The notes below the pieces were generated by a model. It ran no database searches and was not told the origin of the DNA. It saw only the letters and a program-made list of their open reading frames with translations. A program made the translations under genes and the position numbers. Positions 34,234-41,869 of a DNA stretch of 64,000 bases are shown one piece after another. Numbering within the stretch: position 1 is the first letter of the stretch; every line of letters begins with the position of its first letter. The DNA is from Nocardia albiluteola (GTDB lineage: Bacteria > Actinomycetota > Actinomycetes > Mycobacteriales > Mycobacteriaceae), in NCBI RefSeq assembly GCF_018860155.1, contig NZ_JAHKNI010000012.1, positions 124,001-188,000 on the forward strand. Direction: 5' to 3'.

Positions 34234-35403
34234 ATGGGTTTTGCAGAGATGCGCCGGTTCCGGCGTGATCCGTTGGGTTTCCTCGAGAATCTGCGCCGGA
34301 CCAGCCCGGTAGAGGTGTTCGGGCTGCCGTGGGGCGGGTGGTGTGTCGGCGATACAGGTCTGGCGCTGACGGTGTTGAGTGACCGCGCTTTCAATGCGGG
34401 GAAGTCCGGGTTCTTCGGTTCTATGCTGCCTTCGAGGTCTGCTCAGGTCGATTTCGGCCGCGCGGTGCGCGCGATTCTGCGGACGCATACGCCCGAGTAT
34501 CGCGAGTCCCTGGCGGCGGCGGTGATCGAAATGCCCTCCGTCACCCGCTGGCCCGCAGCGGGGGTCGAGCTGGTGTATCGGTGCACCGCGGACGTGTTGC
34601 TGCACCCCGATGGTTCTCCCGAGTTGCGGCAGTTACTGGAGCGCAATGCACGCGTGGGCGCGCTTCGCCCGGCCCGAATGGCGCAGCGGGCGCGAGCGCA
34701 GCTGCTGCGCGCCAAGCTGTCCACCGCGCTGAACGAGCAGATCCGGGACCGGCGCAGCGCCACCGGCTGCACTGCGGAAGCCGAACCACGGGATCTGCTC
34801 GACGCCGTGATCGGTGCCTGTCCCGACGGCGTCGCCGATGCAACGGTGGCGCAGCTTTATGTGCTGATGTTCCGGTCCATTGTGGGACCGCTGGGCTACT
34901 CGCTCGCGTGGTCGGTGCTGCTGGGCAGTCTCCACTCTCCCGGCTCACCATGGCCTTGGCCCGTCGACTGGGTGGTACGTGAGGCCCTGCGGCACCGGCC
35001 AGTCTCCTGGATGGTCAGCCGTCCCGTCCCCTATCCCGCCGAGTTCGGGGGGATCGCCTTCCAGACCGGCGACCTGCTGTCCGTCAGCCCCTATCTGCTC
35101 CATCACGACAACAAACACTGGACCAGACCAGGGGCATTCCAACCCGACCGCTGGATTCGACCGAGCGAACACGGCCCATTTGTGCCCTTCAGTTCCGGCC
35201 CCTTCACCTGCGCCGGCGCCGCGGTCGCCCACGATCTGGTCACCGATGCAGCCACCACCCTCATCGAGAACACCTCTCTGCGCGTCATCGGCGGCGGTGA
35301 TACCCGCCCGATCGTGACCAATGCCGCGACCCCCAGGCCGTTCACCCTGCGGCGTACCCCACAAGCCCTGTCCGCGCCCGACCGAGCCCCAGGAAGGAGG
35401 TGA
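34234..35403 (+). CDS. Cytochrome P450
   Basis: 389 residues. The heme-thiolate loop FSSGPFTCAGAAVA gives Cys326, and the ExxR salt bridge is EALR at 250-253 (VREALRHRPVSWM), followed by SPYLLHHDNKHWTRPGAFQP (PERF-like region FQPDRW). The usual I-helix acid/threonine pair is not apparent: the corresponding stretch reads LMFRSIVGPLGYSLAWSVLL. This suggests a P450 that does not follow ordinary hydroxylation chemistry, as in some crosslinking P450s. ATG at 34234 after AGAGGA. Its last codons form an ideal ribosome site for a 23-codon ORF that follows immediately. Confidence 0.85.
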   Translation: MGFAEMRRFRRDPLGFLENLRRTSPVEVFGLPWGGWCVGDTGLALTVLSDRAFNAGKSGFFGSMLPSRSAQVDFGRAVRAILRTHTPEYRESLAAAVIEMPSVTRWPAAGVELVYRCTADVLLHPDGSPELRQLLERNARVGALRPARMAQRARAQLLRAKLSTALNEQIRDRRSATGCTAEAEPRDLLDAVIGACPDGVADATVAQLYVLMFRSIVGPLGYSLAWSVLLGSLHSPGSPWPWPVDWVVREALRHRPVSWMVSRPVPYPAEFGGIAFQTGDLLSVSPYLLHHDNKHWTRPGAFQPDRWIRPSEHGPFVPFSSGPFTCAGAAVAHDLVTDAATTLIENTSLRVIGGGDTRPIVTNAATPRPFTLRRTPQALSAPDRAPGRR

Positions 35404-35407
35404 GATC

Positions 35408-35479
35408 ATGATCAAGGCATTGCGGTTCATCTTCACCAACAAGCCGACACGCGTATGGAACCCAGCTCAATACGGATGA
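35408..35479 (+). CDS. 23-residue peptide ORF linked to the P450 gene (candidate modified-peptide precursor)
   Basis: ATG at 35408, TGA at 35477-35479. The peptide begins MIKALRFIFTNK and ends PTRVWNPAQYG. Its ribosome site AAGGAGGTGA (35394-35403) is a near-complete complement of the 16S tail, with 7 bp spacing, and is embedded in the last codons of the P450. The tail has Trp17 and Tyr22 in a short polar stretch, the kind of residues that P450s crosslink in small ribosomal peptides. Alternatively it is the first part of a longer gene broken by this TGA, because the frame continues with coding-like sequence for 32 more codons. Confidence 0.5.
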   Translation: MIKALRFIFTNKPTRVWNPAQYG

Positions 35480-36019
35480 TTCTGCTACCGGCTGGATGGC
35501 TCGACCAACGCCAACCAGCTCTCGGTCATCGGTGGCGCCCCCGATGACATCGCGTTTCCACCGGGGGCTTTGGAGTGAATGAAACGTCCCGAGATCCCCA
35601 ACCTGTATCTGTATGGCGGGGATTCGGGGGCACCATCGTGGTGGGACAAGATCGTCGACTACGTCGAGGGCGAGGTGTGGCCCAACGCTAAAACCGACAC
35701 CGCGTATCGAGCGGTTTTCAGCTGCTGGCAGCCGTGAAGGCTGAGCTGGGTACCTGGTCGTCGATGGCCTGATCGTGTTGTAGATGACCCGGAAGCGGTG
35801 AACCTCCATGTCCAGGGCATCGCCGTCGGCGATCACGCCACGGAACAATCCGCGAACCCCAACCCTGACGACCGGAATCAGGCTGTCAGCGAAGATATTT
35901 GGCTTGCCTGCGCGATCACCCTCAACCTTCCAGGCATCGAGCGCGTCGAAATCCACTGCGACGTCACCAACAATGCTGCGTCCACAAGGTATCCCCTCGT
36001 GCCGATGAGCGCGTGTGCA
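35480..36019. other. 540 bp of degenerate coding-like sequence
   Basis: The plus frame after the 23-codon ORF reads FCYRLDGSTNANQLSVIGG to a TGA at 35576, and a further frame from an ATG at 35580 gives about 50 residues (LYLYGGDSGAPSWWDKIVDY, then EGEVWPNAKTDTAYRAVF). On the minus strand 35770-35956 reads like protein too (DALDAWKVEGDRAGKPNIFA, then LIPVVRVGVRGLFRGVIADG). I do not recognise any of them. The region probably holds remains of one or two genes, perhaps from a mobile element. Confidence 0.35.
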
Positions 36020-36916
36020 TCAGACACCGTTCAGAACACGATCAAGTGCCGCCCGACCTACGGGTCCCCAGTGCGGCTTGCCGCCGGGCCGGCCTCGATT
36101 TCCGTTGTGTCCCATGAGTATCAGGAACAGGCTCTTCAGGGCGGCGAGCCCGCGGGCGCGGCGGATCGCTGCCTCGTCTGCGTGCGCGTAGGTGTCGAAG
36201 AACCGCGCGGCCGTGCCCGCGGGTAGCAGCACCCATGCGGCGGCGAGGTCCCACGCGGGATCGCCGGCGAACATGTCACCGAAGTCGATGATGCCCGAGA
36301 GTGTTCCGTCCGAGACCACGACGTTCGCGGGGTGGAGGTCGCCGTGCACCCACACCGGCGGGCCCTCCCACGCGGGGGCCGTGACGGCGTCGTCCCAGAC
36401 GGCCCGGACCTCGGCAGTGATGTCGTCGGGGGCAACGGCCTGCAAGAAGTTCTCGAAACCGTCTGTGCAGTTCCTGGGATGAGCTCCGCGGTCCGTGGCG
36501 AGCGGCGCCTCGGCGGGTGCCTGCACATGCAGCGCCCGCAGGAAGCTCGCGAGTGTGTCGGCCGCGTGGGTGCCGCGGCTGATCGTGCCGTGGTCCAGCG
36601 GCTGGCCGGGAACCCATGTCATCACGGTCCAGTGCTTGGGGAAGCGCTCGGACGGTTCGCCGAACCGCACCGGGGTCGGTACTGGGAGTGGCAGGCGCGG
36701 TGCCAGCACGGGTAGCCATCGGCGTTCTTTGAGCTGGGGCTGTGGGGTGGGGTCCATGCGCTGCATGCGCACGGCCAACTCGTCTCCGAGGCGCCACATG
36801 TGGTTGCCCCAGCCGCCCGCCACCTCACGAATGGTCAGCCCCGCAAGGTCTGGATGTTGCTCTCGAAGCAGGGCGCGGACCAGGTCCGCGGTGATCTCGA
36901 TCTCGGTGTCGACCAT
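36020..36916 (-). CDS. Aminoglycoside phosphotransferase family (APH) kinase
   Basis: 298 residues with the APH/choline-kinase fold: nucleotide-loop region GGWGNHMWRLGDELAVRM, hinge WTVMTWVPGQPL, catalytic loop WVHGDLHPANVVVSDG (Asp as base) and the metal-binding IIDFGDM. These kinases phosphorylate aminoglycosides, macrolides, homoserine or other small alcohols; the antibiotic link is not shown here. ATG at 36916. It stands alone in the mosaic region, flanked by stretches without clear genes, which suggests acquisition. Confidence 0.85.
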   Translation of the reverse strand: MVDTEIEITADLVRALLREQHPDLAGLTIREVAGGWGNHMWRLGDELAVRMQRMDPTPQPQLKERRWLPVLAPRLPLPVPTPVRFGEPSERFPKHWTVMTWVPGQPLDHGTISRGTHAADTLASFLRALHVQAPAEAPLATDRGAHPRNCTDGFENFLQAVAPDDITAEVRAVWDDAVTAPAWEGPPVWVHGDLHPANVVVSDGTLSGIIDFGDMFAGDPAWDLAAAWVLLPAGTAARFFDTYAHADEAAIRRARGLAALKSLFLILMGHNGNRGRPGGKPHWGPVGRAALDRVLNGV

Positions 36917-37239
36917 ACGGCGTCACAGTACCGAGGCGGCCGACCCGACATTGCCGCGGAACGGTACCGCAACGGCACACCCCATATGGAACGTCCCATG
37001 CCGCTGGTCGCGCGGTTCGGGCGGACGGCAGCCGATTGCCGGAAGATCCACTGGCGGTGATCGTCTCGGCCGGGCAACCGCACGCACATGCCGATTACAT
37101 GACGTAGGCGCAACTCGCAGCGCCGTAGCGTGCGATCGCAGGTAAGCTTGCCGGCCGCTGGCGCGGTCCGTGCTCCTCGCTCGGAGTCCGCGACCTGTGG
37201 GCTCGTGCTGAAAGTTGGGATCGGTAGGAGACGTGCGCG
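36917..37239. other. 323 bp intergenic, nothing recognised
   Basis: Divergent region between the APH-like kinase and the DUF4870 gene. I see no gene, RNA or strong repeat. A good Shine-Dalgarno (GGTAGGAGA at 37224-37232) at its right end belongs to the DUF4870 gene. Confidence 0.5.
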
Positions 37240-37653
37240 GTGTCTGCTTACCCCATGACATCTTCTCAACCTCCCGCGAACCAGCCGCAGTCCGCCGGCT
37301 TGGACAAAAAGACCAGCGCGATCCTGTCGTACGCGCTGGGGTGGCTCACCGGAATCATCTTCCTCTTCGTCGGAAAGAACGATCCCGATGTGAAATTCCA
37401 TGCCTCGCAATCGATCGTCTTCTTCGGAGCGGTCTCGGTGGTCAATATCGTTCTGAGCGTCGTCGGCTCGCTCCTCGGGGTCCTGGGGATCCTCTTCAGC
37501 ATCGCCGGACTCGCAGTCGCGGTCTTCGCGGTCGTCGTCTGGATCATGGCCATGGTCCAGGCGAACAACACCGGCGGTGTCCGCGCGGGGCTTCCCATTG
37601 TCGGAAAATTCACTGCCCCTTATGCCGATCGGTTGGCCAACTCGCTCGAGTAG
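37240..37653 (+). CDS. DUF4870 (Tic20-like) small membrane protein
   Basis: 137 residues with three or four membrane helices. The pattern SAILSYALGWLTGIIFLFVG KNDPDVKFHASQSIVFFGAV, then two more hydrophobic segments to AGLPIVGKFTAPYADRLANS, is characteristic of DUF4870 proteins, some of which are related to Tic20. Function unknown. GTG at 37240 is chosen from the GGTAGGAGA site 8 bp upstream; an ATG at 37255 is the alternative. Confidence 0.82.
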   Translation: MSAYPMTSSQPPANQPQSAGLDKKTSAILSYALGWLTGIIFLFVGKNDPDVKFHASQSIVFFGAVSVVNIVLSVVGSLLGVLGILFSIAGLAVAVFAVVVWIMAMVQANNTGGVRAGLPIVGKFTAPYADRLANSLE

Positions 37654-37987
37654 CGGCGTATTCGAAGTCGCGGCTGAGTCCGAAGCTCAACGGCCCGAGG
37701 TCATCTCGGGTCGTTGGCGTCCGCGCGGAACGTCCGGACGCCAATGCACCTTCTGGCGTGTGCGAGGTCTCGAGTTCGGCTGCCGTCTCGGCCAGTTCGT
37801 CGAAGACGGTGCGGAGCAACGCTTCGAGCAGTGCCTCACGTGTCGGGAAGTGACGGAGCAAGGTGGCCAGGCCCACTCCGGCTCTGCGTGCGATGTCGCG
37901 CAGCGACGCATCGGCGCCCTGCTCGGTGAGGACGGCGCCCGCAACGGTGAGCAGGTGGTCATGATTTTTCTTGGCGTCGGCCCGCAT
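37610..37987 (-). pseudogene. Truncated TetR family regulator
   Basis: From an ATG at 37987 the frame encodes a complete TetR DNA-binding domain (KKNHDHLLTVAGAVLTEQGA, DASLRDIARRAGVGLATLLR, HFPTREALLEALLR) and the first part of the next helix (VFDELAETAAELETSHTPEG). After about 90 residues the sequence turns into non-homologous, Arg/Thr-rich residues that overlap the end of the DUF4870 gene antisense. The ligand-binding domain is missing, so it is a broken gene or at most a free DNA-binding fragment. Confidence 0.6.
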
Positions 37988-37999
37988 CTGCCGCCTGCA

Positions 38000-38182
38000 A
38001 ACCTTGATCACGTACACGCCGCCGGGGCGCCCATGGCCGGATTGACGGCGTGGCAGTTCCTGATCGAGCTCGGACACGATCATCCGAACCCGCTGCAGCC
38101 GGTGCCGCATCGCCCGATGGTATCCGCCGACCGGCTCCACACGCTGCTCGACGACTCCTGGCAGCGGACTGGCAGTCGCTGA
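38000..38182 (+). pseudogene. 3' remnant of a third SARP regulator
   Basis: The last codons, SADRLHTLLDDSWQRTGSR and stop, match the end of SARP copy 2 (PADRLHTMLDDLAHPAGSR and stop), and the DNA after the stop is also alike in both places. Only about 60 codons remain; on the left the sequence meets the truncated TetR. I infer that a third SARP gene stood here and was deleted. Confidence 0.55.
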
Positions 38183-38185
38183 CAG
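38169..38185. promoter_or_regulatory. CTGGCA N5 TGACAG element, second copy
   Basis: CTGGCA (38169-38174), GTCGC, TGACAG (38180-38185), identical to the element at 30353-30369 and in the same place relative to a SARP stop codon and a following small gene with the ribosome site GAAAGGAAG. Confidence 0.4.
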
Positions 38186-38238
38186 GGCGTTACCAGTGGG
38201 CGCGGGCATCGTTTGCCGCGTCCGTCTGAAAGGAAGCC

Positions 38239-38505
38239 ATGAGACTCGAGCAGCAGCCGGCGCCGATCCGCATCCGGCCGACGGCCGTGGCCATGGGTGA
38301 GATCGCCGACCCGAGTATGTATTACCTGCCGGCGAACCCGGCGAATGTGCCCGCTTATGTGTGGCAGTTCACCGAGCTGGTGCAGCGGCAGTACGAAACC
38401 GGACGTCCTGGCCGAGCGTCTGCCGCAGCTACTCGCGCAATGGCAACAACTCTTCAACAAGAGCTCTTCAGCAAGCTAGAGACGGGAATCTTTCGTGAGT
38501 CGTGA
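38239..38505 (+). CDS. Small protein of unknown function, possible frameshift
   Basis: ATG at 38239 after GAAAGGAAG; 88 residues as read. The first 55 (starting MRLEQQPAPIRIRPTAVAMG, then EIADPSMYYLPANPANVPAY) look like a real protein with the tail VWQFTELVQRQYE. From about 38400 the +1 frame gives a better continuation (KPDVLAERLPQLLAQWQQLF, then stop at 38478), whereas the annotated frame turns Ala/Arg-rich. So a one-base frameshift near 38397 is likely. Family not recognised. A shortened relative precedes the MFS gene at 30425. The hydrolase gene overlaps its end by 11 bp. Confidence 0.5.
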   Translation: MRLEQQPAPIRIRPTAVAMGEIADPSMYYLPANPANVPAYVWQFTELVQRQYETGRPGRASAAATRAMATTLQQELFSKLETGIFRES

Positions 38506-39385
38506 CGACAGCCGGATGCCGGAGTCGATGGTCCTCGCTGACGGTCGGACCGCGAGCTGGTACGAGCATGGTGACCGGTCTGGTTCGCCGTGTGTGTTCC
38601 TGCCCGGGTCGGCGACCTCGGGACACGCCGGAGTCGCGCTGGACGCGGTCGCCATGGCCAGCGGAATCCGGATGATCTCGGTGGACCGGCCGGGTCTGGG
38701 ACGCTCCGACCCGGCCCCTGGCCGACGGTTGGTCGATTGGGCCGGCGATATCGAACAACTGGCGGACCACTTGGCACTGGAGCGTTTCGGGCTACTCGGC
38801 CATTCCGCCGGCGGGGCCTACGCCCTCGCTGTCGCATACCGGTTTCCCGACCGCGTGACCTGCACGGTGGTCGGCGCGGGAAGCCCGCCATACAGCGAGG
38901 ACTGGACCCGGGCCGATGGTGTGGTGTCGCGTATGTCCCGGTTCTACAACGGGATGGCGGTCCACACGCCACGGCTGTACGGTGCCCTCTCTGCGCTGAG
39001 CGCCCCACGATCAGCCAAGGCCGTCGACCGTCTCATGGCGCTGGTCGCACGCGGAAGTTCGCCGGACGCCGAGTTCGCCAGGAAGTACCCCGACCAGACC
39101 CGGGCCTCGATGGAGGCACTCGGCGACGGATACCGGCAGGGCTCCGCCGGCCCGACCGACGACCTCGCCACGCTGTGCCGCCCGTGGGGGTTCGACCTAG
39201 GCGAGGTCACCGGCCCGGTGGAATGGTGGCACGGCGAACAAGACACCACCGTCAGTCCCCGATCCGGGCGAGAGGTCACCTCTCGGCTGCCCCACGTAAC
39301 GACGCACTTCGTCGACGGCGGCCACTACGCCATGTTCGCCAACGCCACCCAAGCCATGATCCCCCTACAGCAGGCCGGTCGATGA
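38495..39385 (+). CDS. Alpha/beta hydrolase
   Basis: 296 residues: oxyanion region VFLPGSATSGHAGVALDAVA, SVDRPGLGRSD, nucleophile elbow GLLGHSAGGAYALAVAY, a short cap, then the acid in WWHGEQDTTVSP and the histidine in FVDGGHYAMF. All three catalytic residues are thus present. GTG at 38495. Its stop overlaps the start of the erythromycin-esterase-like gene (ATGA at 39382-39385), so the two are made together, suggesting a shared substrate or a detoxification pair. Confidence 0.85.
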   Translation: MSRDDSRMPESMVLADGRTASWYEHGDRSGSPCVFLPGSATSGHAGVALDAVAMASGIRMISVDRPGLGRSDPAPGRRLVDWAGDIEQLADHLALERFGLLGHSAGGAYALAVAYRFPDRVTCTVVGAGSPPYSEDWTRADGVVSRMSRFYNGMAVHTPRLYGALSALSAPRSAKAVDRLMALVARGSSPDAEFARKYPDQTRASMEALGDGYRQGSAGPTDDLATLCRPWGFDLGEVTGPVEWWHGEQDTTVSPRSGREVTSRLPHVTTHFVDGGHYAMFANATQAMIPLQQAGR

Positions 39386-40743
39386 CCGCTTCGACGACGC
39401 CGGAACGACTGAGTGACGCGGCGGTGCGGCCGTTACGCACACTGGATCCGGACGCGCCGTTGGACGACCTCCAATGGCTCGATGACGTGATCGGTGATGC
39501 GCGGGTGATCGCAATCGGAGAGAGCGCACACTACAACCGCGAGTCCTATCAGCTCCGGCACCGACTGTTGCGCTATCTGGTTGAACGGCACGGCTTCGAT
39601 GCCTACGCATTCGAGTCGGGATTCACCGAGGGCTGGTCGGTCGACAACTGGGTTCGAGGCGGCGGCAACCCGATCGGCCAGGTCATGGCGAACGACATCA
39701 CATCGCTGATGGGACTGTGGAAGCCGATGCGCGCACAGTTGGAGTGGATGGCCGGCCACAATCGTGCGAGCACGCGAGCCATCGGCTTCTATGGCATCGA
39801 TCTGTCCGGATCGAATGCCTCGCTGCTGCCCGGACTGGATGCCGTCCTCGGCTACCTCGCGCAGGCCGAACCCGAGTTCCGCGTCGACCCGGACATCCGG
39901 GAGACAGCCGCCGCTTTCTCCGCGTCCTCCGCGTTCTCCATTCCCGCGGCCTTCGCCTCCTACGGGAAACTCGCACCCGCAGCGCGGGACTCGCTGACCG
40001 CGAGCCTTGCCGATCTCACGGCCGGCATACCGAGCCGGCGCCTCGACTACCTCCGGCGGACCACCGAGGAAACGTATGAGCGGGCATGTCACTCGCTGAG
40101 CCTGACGGTCACCATCGACGCGATGTTCCGGGCGCTGGCCCGTGGCGATCGACATGGGATGATGATGCTCCGCGACACCGCGATAGCCGGCACCGTCGAA
40201 TGGATTCTGCGTAGAACGGACCGAATCGTGCTGGCCGCCCACAACGCTCACGTACAGCGGTGGCCCGGCACGCTACCCGGCATGCTCCCGGTGACGACGA
40301 TGGGCGTGCGGCTGGCCGATCGGCTCGGCAGTGACTATCGGGTCGTCGGCATGACCACGACGAGCGGTCGTACCCTCAATCCCTCAGCGGATTTCTTTGC
40401 AGGGCAACTCTTCACGGATATGGAAGCACCCGAACCGGGCAGCCTCGACGCTCTCATGGCCGCCAGCCACGACGGCCTGTTCGCGACCGACCTCCGACGC
40501 CTGTCCCCGTCCGACGCAGCCATTGTCGGCAGCGTGACACGGCAGCGTTACGGCACGTACTACTCGGACCTGAGCCCATTGGACGCCTACGATGCCATCG
40601 TCCACATCCCCCATGTCACTGCGGCTGACCCCGATGTCGACGCGTTGACTCATGCGCCCCGCGAGGTACGGGATGTGTTCTCTCGGTGGAAGTTGTTCGC
40701 TGAGGTGTGCGCTCTGCCAGGTCCTGAGGACACCGCCGCGTGA
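39382..40743 (+). CDS. Erythromycin esterase-like protein, copy 1
   Basis: 453 residues, erythromycin-esterase superfamily (EreA/EreB, succinoglycan-synthesis-type proteins). Conserved clusters: VIAIGESAHYNRESYQLRHR with the catalytic Glu/His region, YAFESGF, FYGIDLSGS and VLAAHNAHVQRW with the second histidine pair. True Ere enzymes open the macrolide lactone; many family members have other, unknown substrates, so resistance is not established. Translationally coupled to the alpha/beta hydrolase. No signal peptide, so cytosolic, unlike the second copy at 53.5 kb. Confidence 0.82.
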   Translation: MTASTTPERLSDAAVRPLRTLDPDAPLDDLQWLDDVIGDARVIAIGESAHYNRESYQLRHRLLRYLVERHGFDAYAFESGFTEGWSVDNWVRGGGNPIGQVMANDITSLMGLWKPMRAQLEWMAGHNRASTRAIGFYGIDLSGSNASLLPGLDAVLGYLAQAEPEFRVDPDIRETAAAFSASSAFSIPAAFASYGKLAPAARDSLTASLADLTAGIPSRRLDYLRRTTEETYERACHSLSLTVTIDAMFRALARGDRHGMMMLRDTAIAGTVEWILRRTDRIVLAAHNAHVQRWPGTLPGMLPVTTMGVRLADRLGSDYRVVGMTTTSGRTLNPSADFFAGQLFTDMEAPEPGSLDALMAASHDGLFATDLRRLSPSDAAIVGSVTRQRYGTYYSDLSPLDAYDAIVHIPHVTAADPDVDALTHAPREVRDVFSRWKLFAEVCALPGPEDTAA

Positions 40744-40783
40744 GCCTTTGCGAGGAGTTGGGAGGCAAGCCTGGGCGGCTCAA

Positions 40784-41245
40784 CTAACCCGGGGCGAGAC
40801 GGTTGTTCATGTTCAGCTCGGCCCCGCCGTACGGGATTACGTGTGACGAGAACAGCGGGGTCAGGCCGCGTTCGTCCTCGGCGGTCAACTCGCCGTCCCA
40901 ATCGGGGTCAACGAGGATGCCCTGGATCATCAACACGTTCACGTACACCAGGCGGCATTTCCTGTTCGTCGCGCCGATTCGAGGCGATCTCGGAGTTCTT
41001 GCCGTAGAAGATGACCTGGTTCCCGCCGTTCCAGGCTTCGACCACGTTCAGGCCGCTGTTGATTTCCCGTTGGAGTTCGCGGCCGCGCAGGTAGCGGGAC
41101 AAGAAGATCGCCTTCTGCGCCCGCCTGAGTTCGGTCATCGCCTCATAGGTCGGGTGCGCGGCGTTGACCTTCATGAACCGGCGCAGGATGACACGATCCT
41201 CACCGGTCTTATTGGGTGCGTTTCGGCCGTGTTTCACCACTCCGA
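40784..41245 (-). pseudogene. C-terminal remnant of a Tn3 family transposase
   Basis: Minus strand from about 41245: ILRRFMKVNAAHPTYEAMTE, LRRAQKAIFLSRYLRGRELQ, INSGLNVVEAWNGGNQVIFY and EIASNRRDEQE are unmistakable Tn3 transposase sequence. At about 40965 some 30 bases are missing and the frame changes. The true end continues in another frame (LVYVNVLMIQGILVDPDWDG, LTPLFSSHVIPYGGAELNMN) to a TAG at 40784-40786. Only the last fifth of the gene remains and no inverted terminal repeat was found, so the element is dead. Confidence 0.88.
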
Positions 41246-41496
41246 CGTTCACCACCTTCGTCACGCTGACGATCGGGATGATCGCCGCCCCGACCCGGCG
41301 GACGGTGTGCGGCATGCTCACCGCCGCCCGGATGAGTGGCCATCACGCTCGCGCGCGGCGCACGCTAATCGCCGCCCGATATTGTGCCGACCTACCCGGC
41401 GACCCCACCCCCGAACAAATCCACACCATCCGCCTGGCCTGGGCAAACGCCGCCGCCTGACTACGAAACACGAGGGAGCGCCGAACCGACGGATTG

Positions 41497-41512
41497 TCGA
41501 ACATGTGTTCGA
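41497..41512. promoter_or_regulatory. lexA box: Perfect actinobacterial SOS box (LexA site)
   Basis: TCGAACATGTGTTCGA is an exact match to TCGAAC N4 GTTCGA, the LexA-binding consensus of mycobacteria and relatives. It lies 22 bp before the GTG of the truncated 13E12-type gene, over the expected promoter (TAGGCT at 41521-41526 could be the -10). DNA-damage control of 13E12 genes is known in Mycobacterium tuberculosis. Confidence 0.85.
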
Positions 41513-41533
41513 GAATGGGGTAGGCTGGCTCGG

Positions 41534-41848
41534 GTGAACACACATTCGACTGCACTGGCCCCGGATGCTCCGGCGCGGAGATGGCCGGAGCTGGCTGATG
41601 TCGATTTGCTGCGCACTCTCGTCGAAACCGAACGCCACCGACGTCGACTGGGTGCGGCTATGGTCGCGGCCGTCGCCGAGGCTGAGCGCCGCGGTCTCGC
41701 CGCCGACACCGGCTACCGTGACACAGCGGAGCTATTGAGTGATCTGCTGCGGATCAGTGCCTCCGAGGCGCGTCGGCGAATCGAATACGCCGCCCCGCAG
41801 GCCCGCTCACGTTCCAGGAAGGCGTGGAGAGCGGTGGCGGCAGGTTGA
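41534..41848 (+). pseudogene. Truncated 13E12-type DUF222/HNH protein
   Basis: 104 residues. The N-terminal part (VDLLRTLVETERHRRRLGAA, AEAERRGLAADTGYRDTAEL, LSDLLRISASEARRRIEYA) is the start of the DUF222/13E12 repeat family, whose full members have about 400 residues and end in an HNH nuclease domain. Here homology stops after about 90 residues and a stop follows in 41846-41848, against the convergent nitroreductase gene. The promoter with its SOS box survives. Confidence 0.75.
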
Positions 41849-41869
41849 GGCCGAGCCTGGGTGTGCGGC

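Noticed and set aside
35477..35479. TGA after the 23-codon ORF as a possible selenocysteine codon
   Set aside because: A second in-frame TGA occurs 33 codons later, there is no SECIS-like hairpin that I can see, and the family is not a known selenoprotein.
41246..41460. Plus-strand frame ending LPGDPTPEQIHTIRLAWANA
   Set aside because: Starts within antisense Tn3 sequence, has no ribosome site and no recognised family; possibly the tail of a lost gene, but not supportable.
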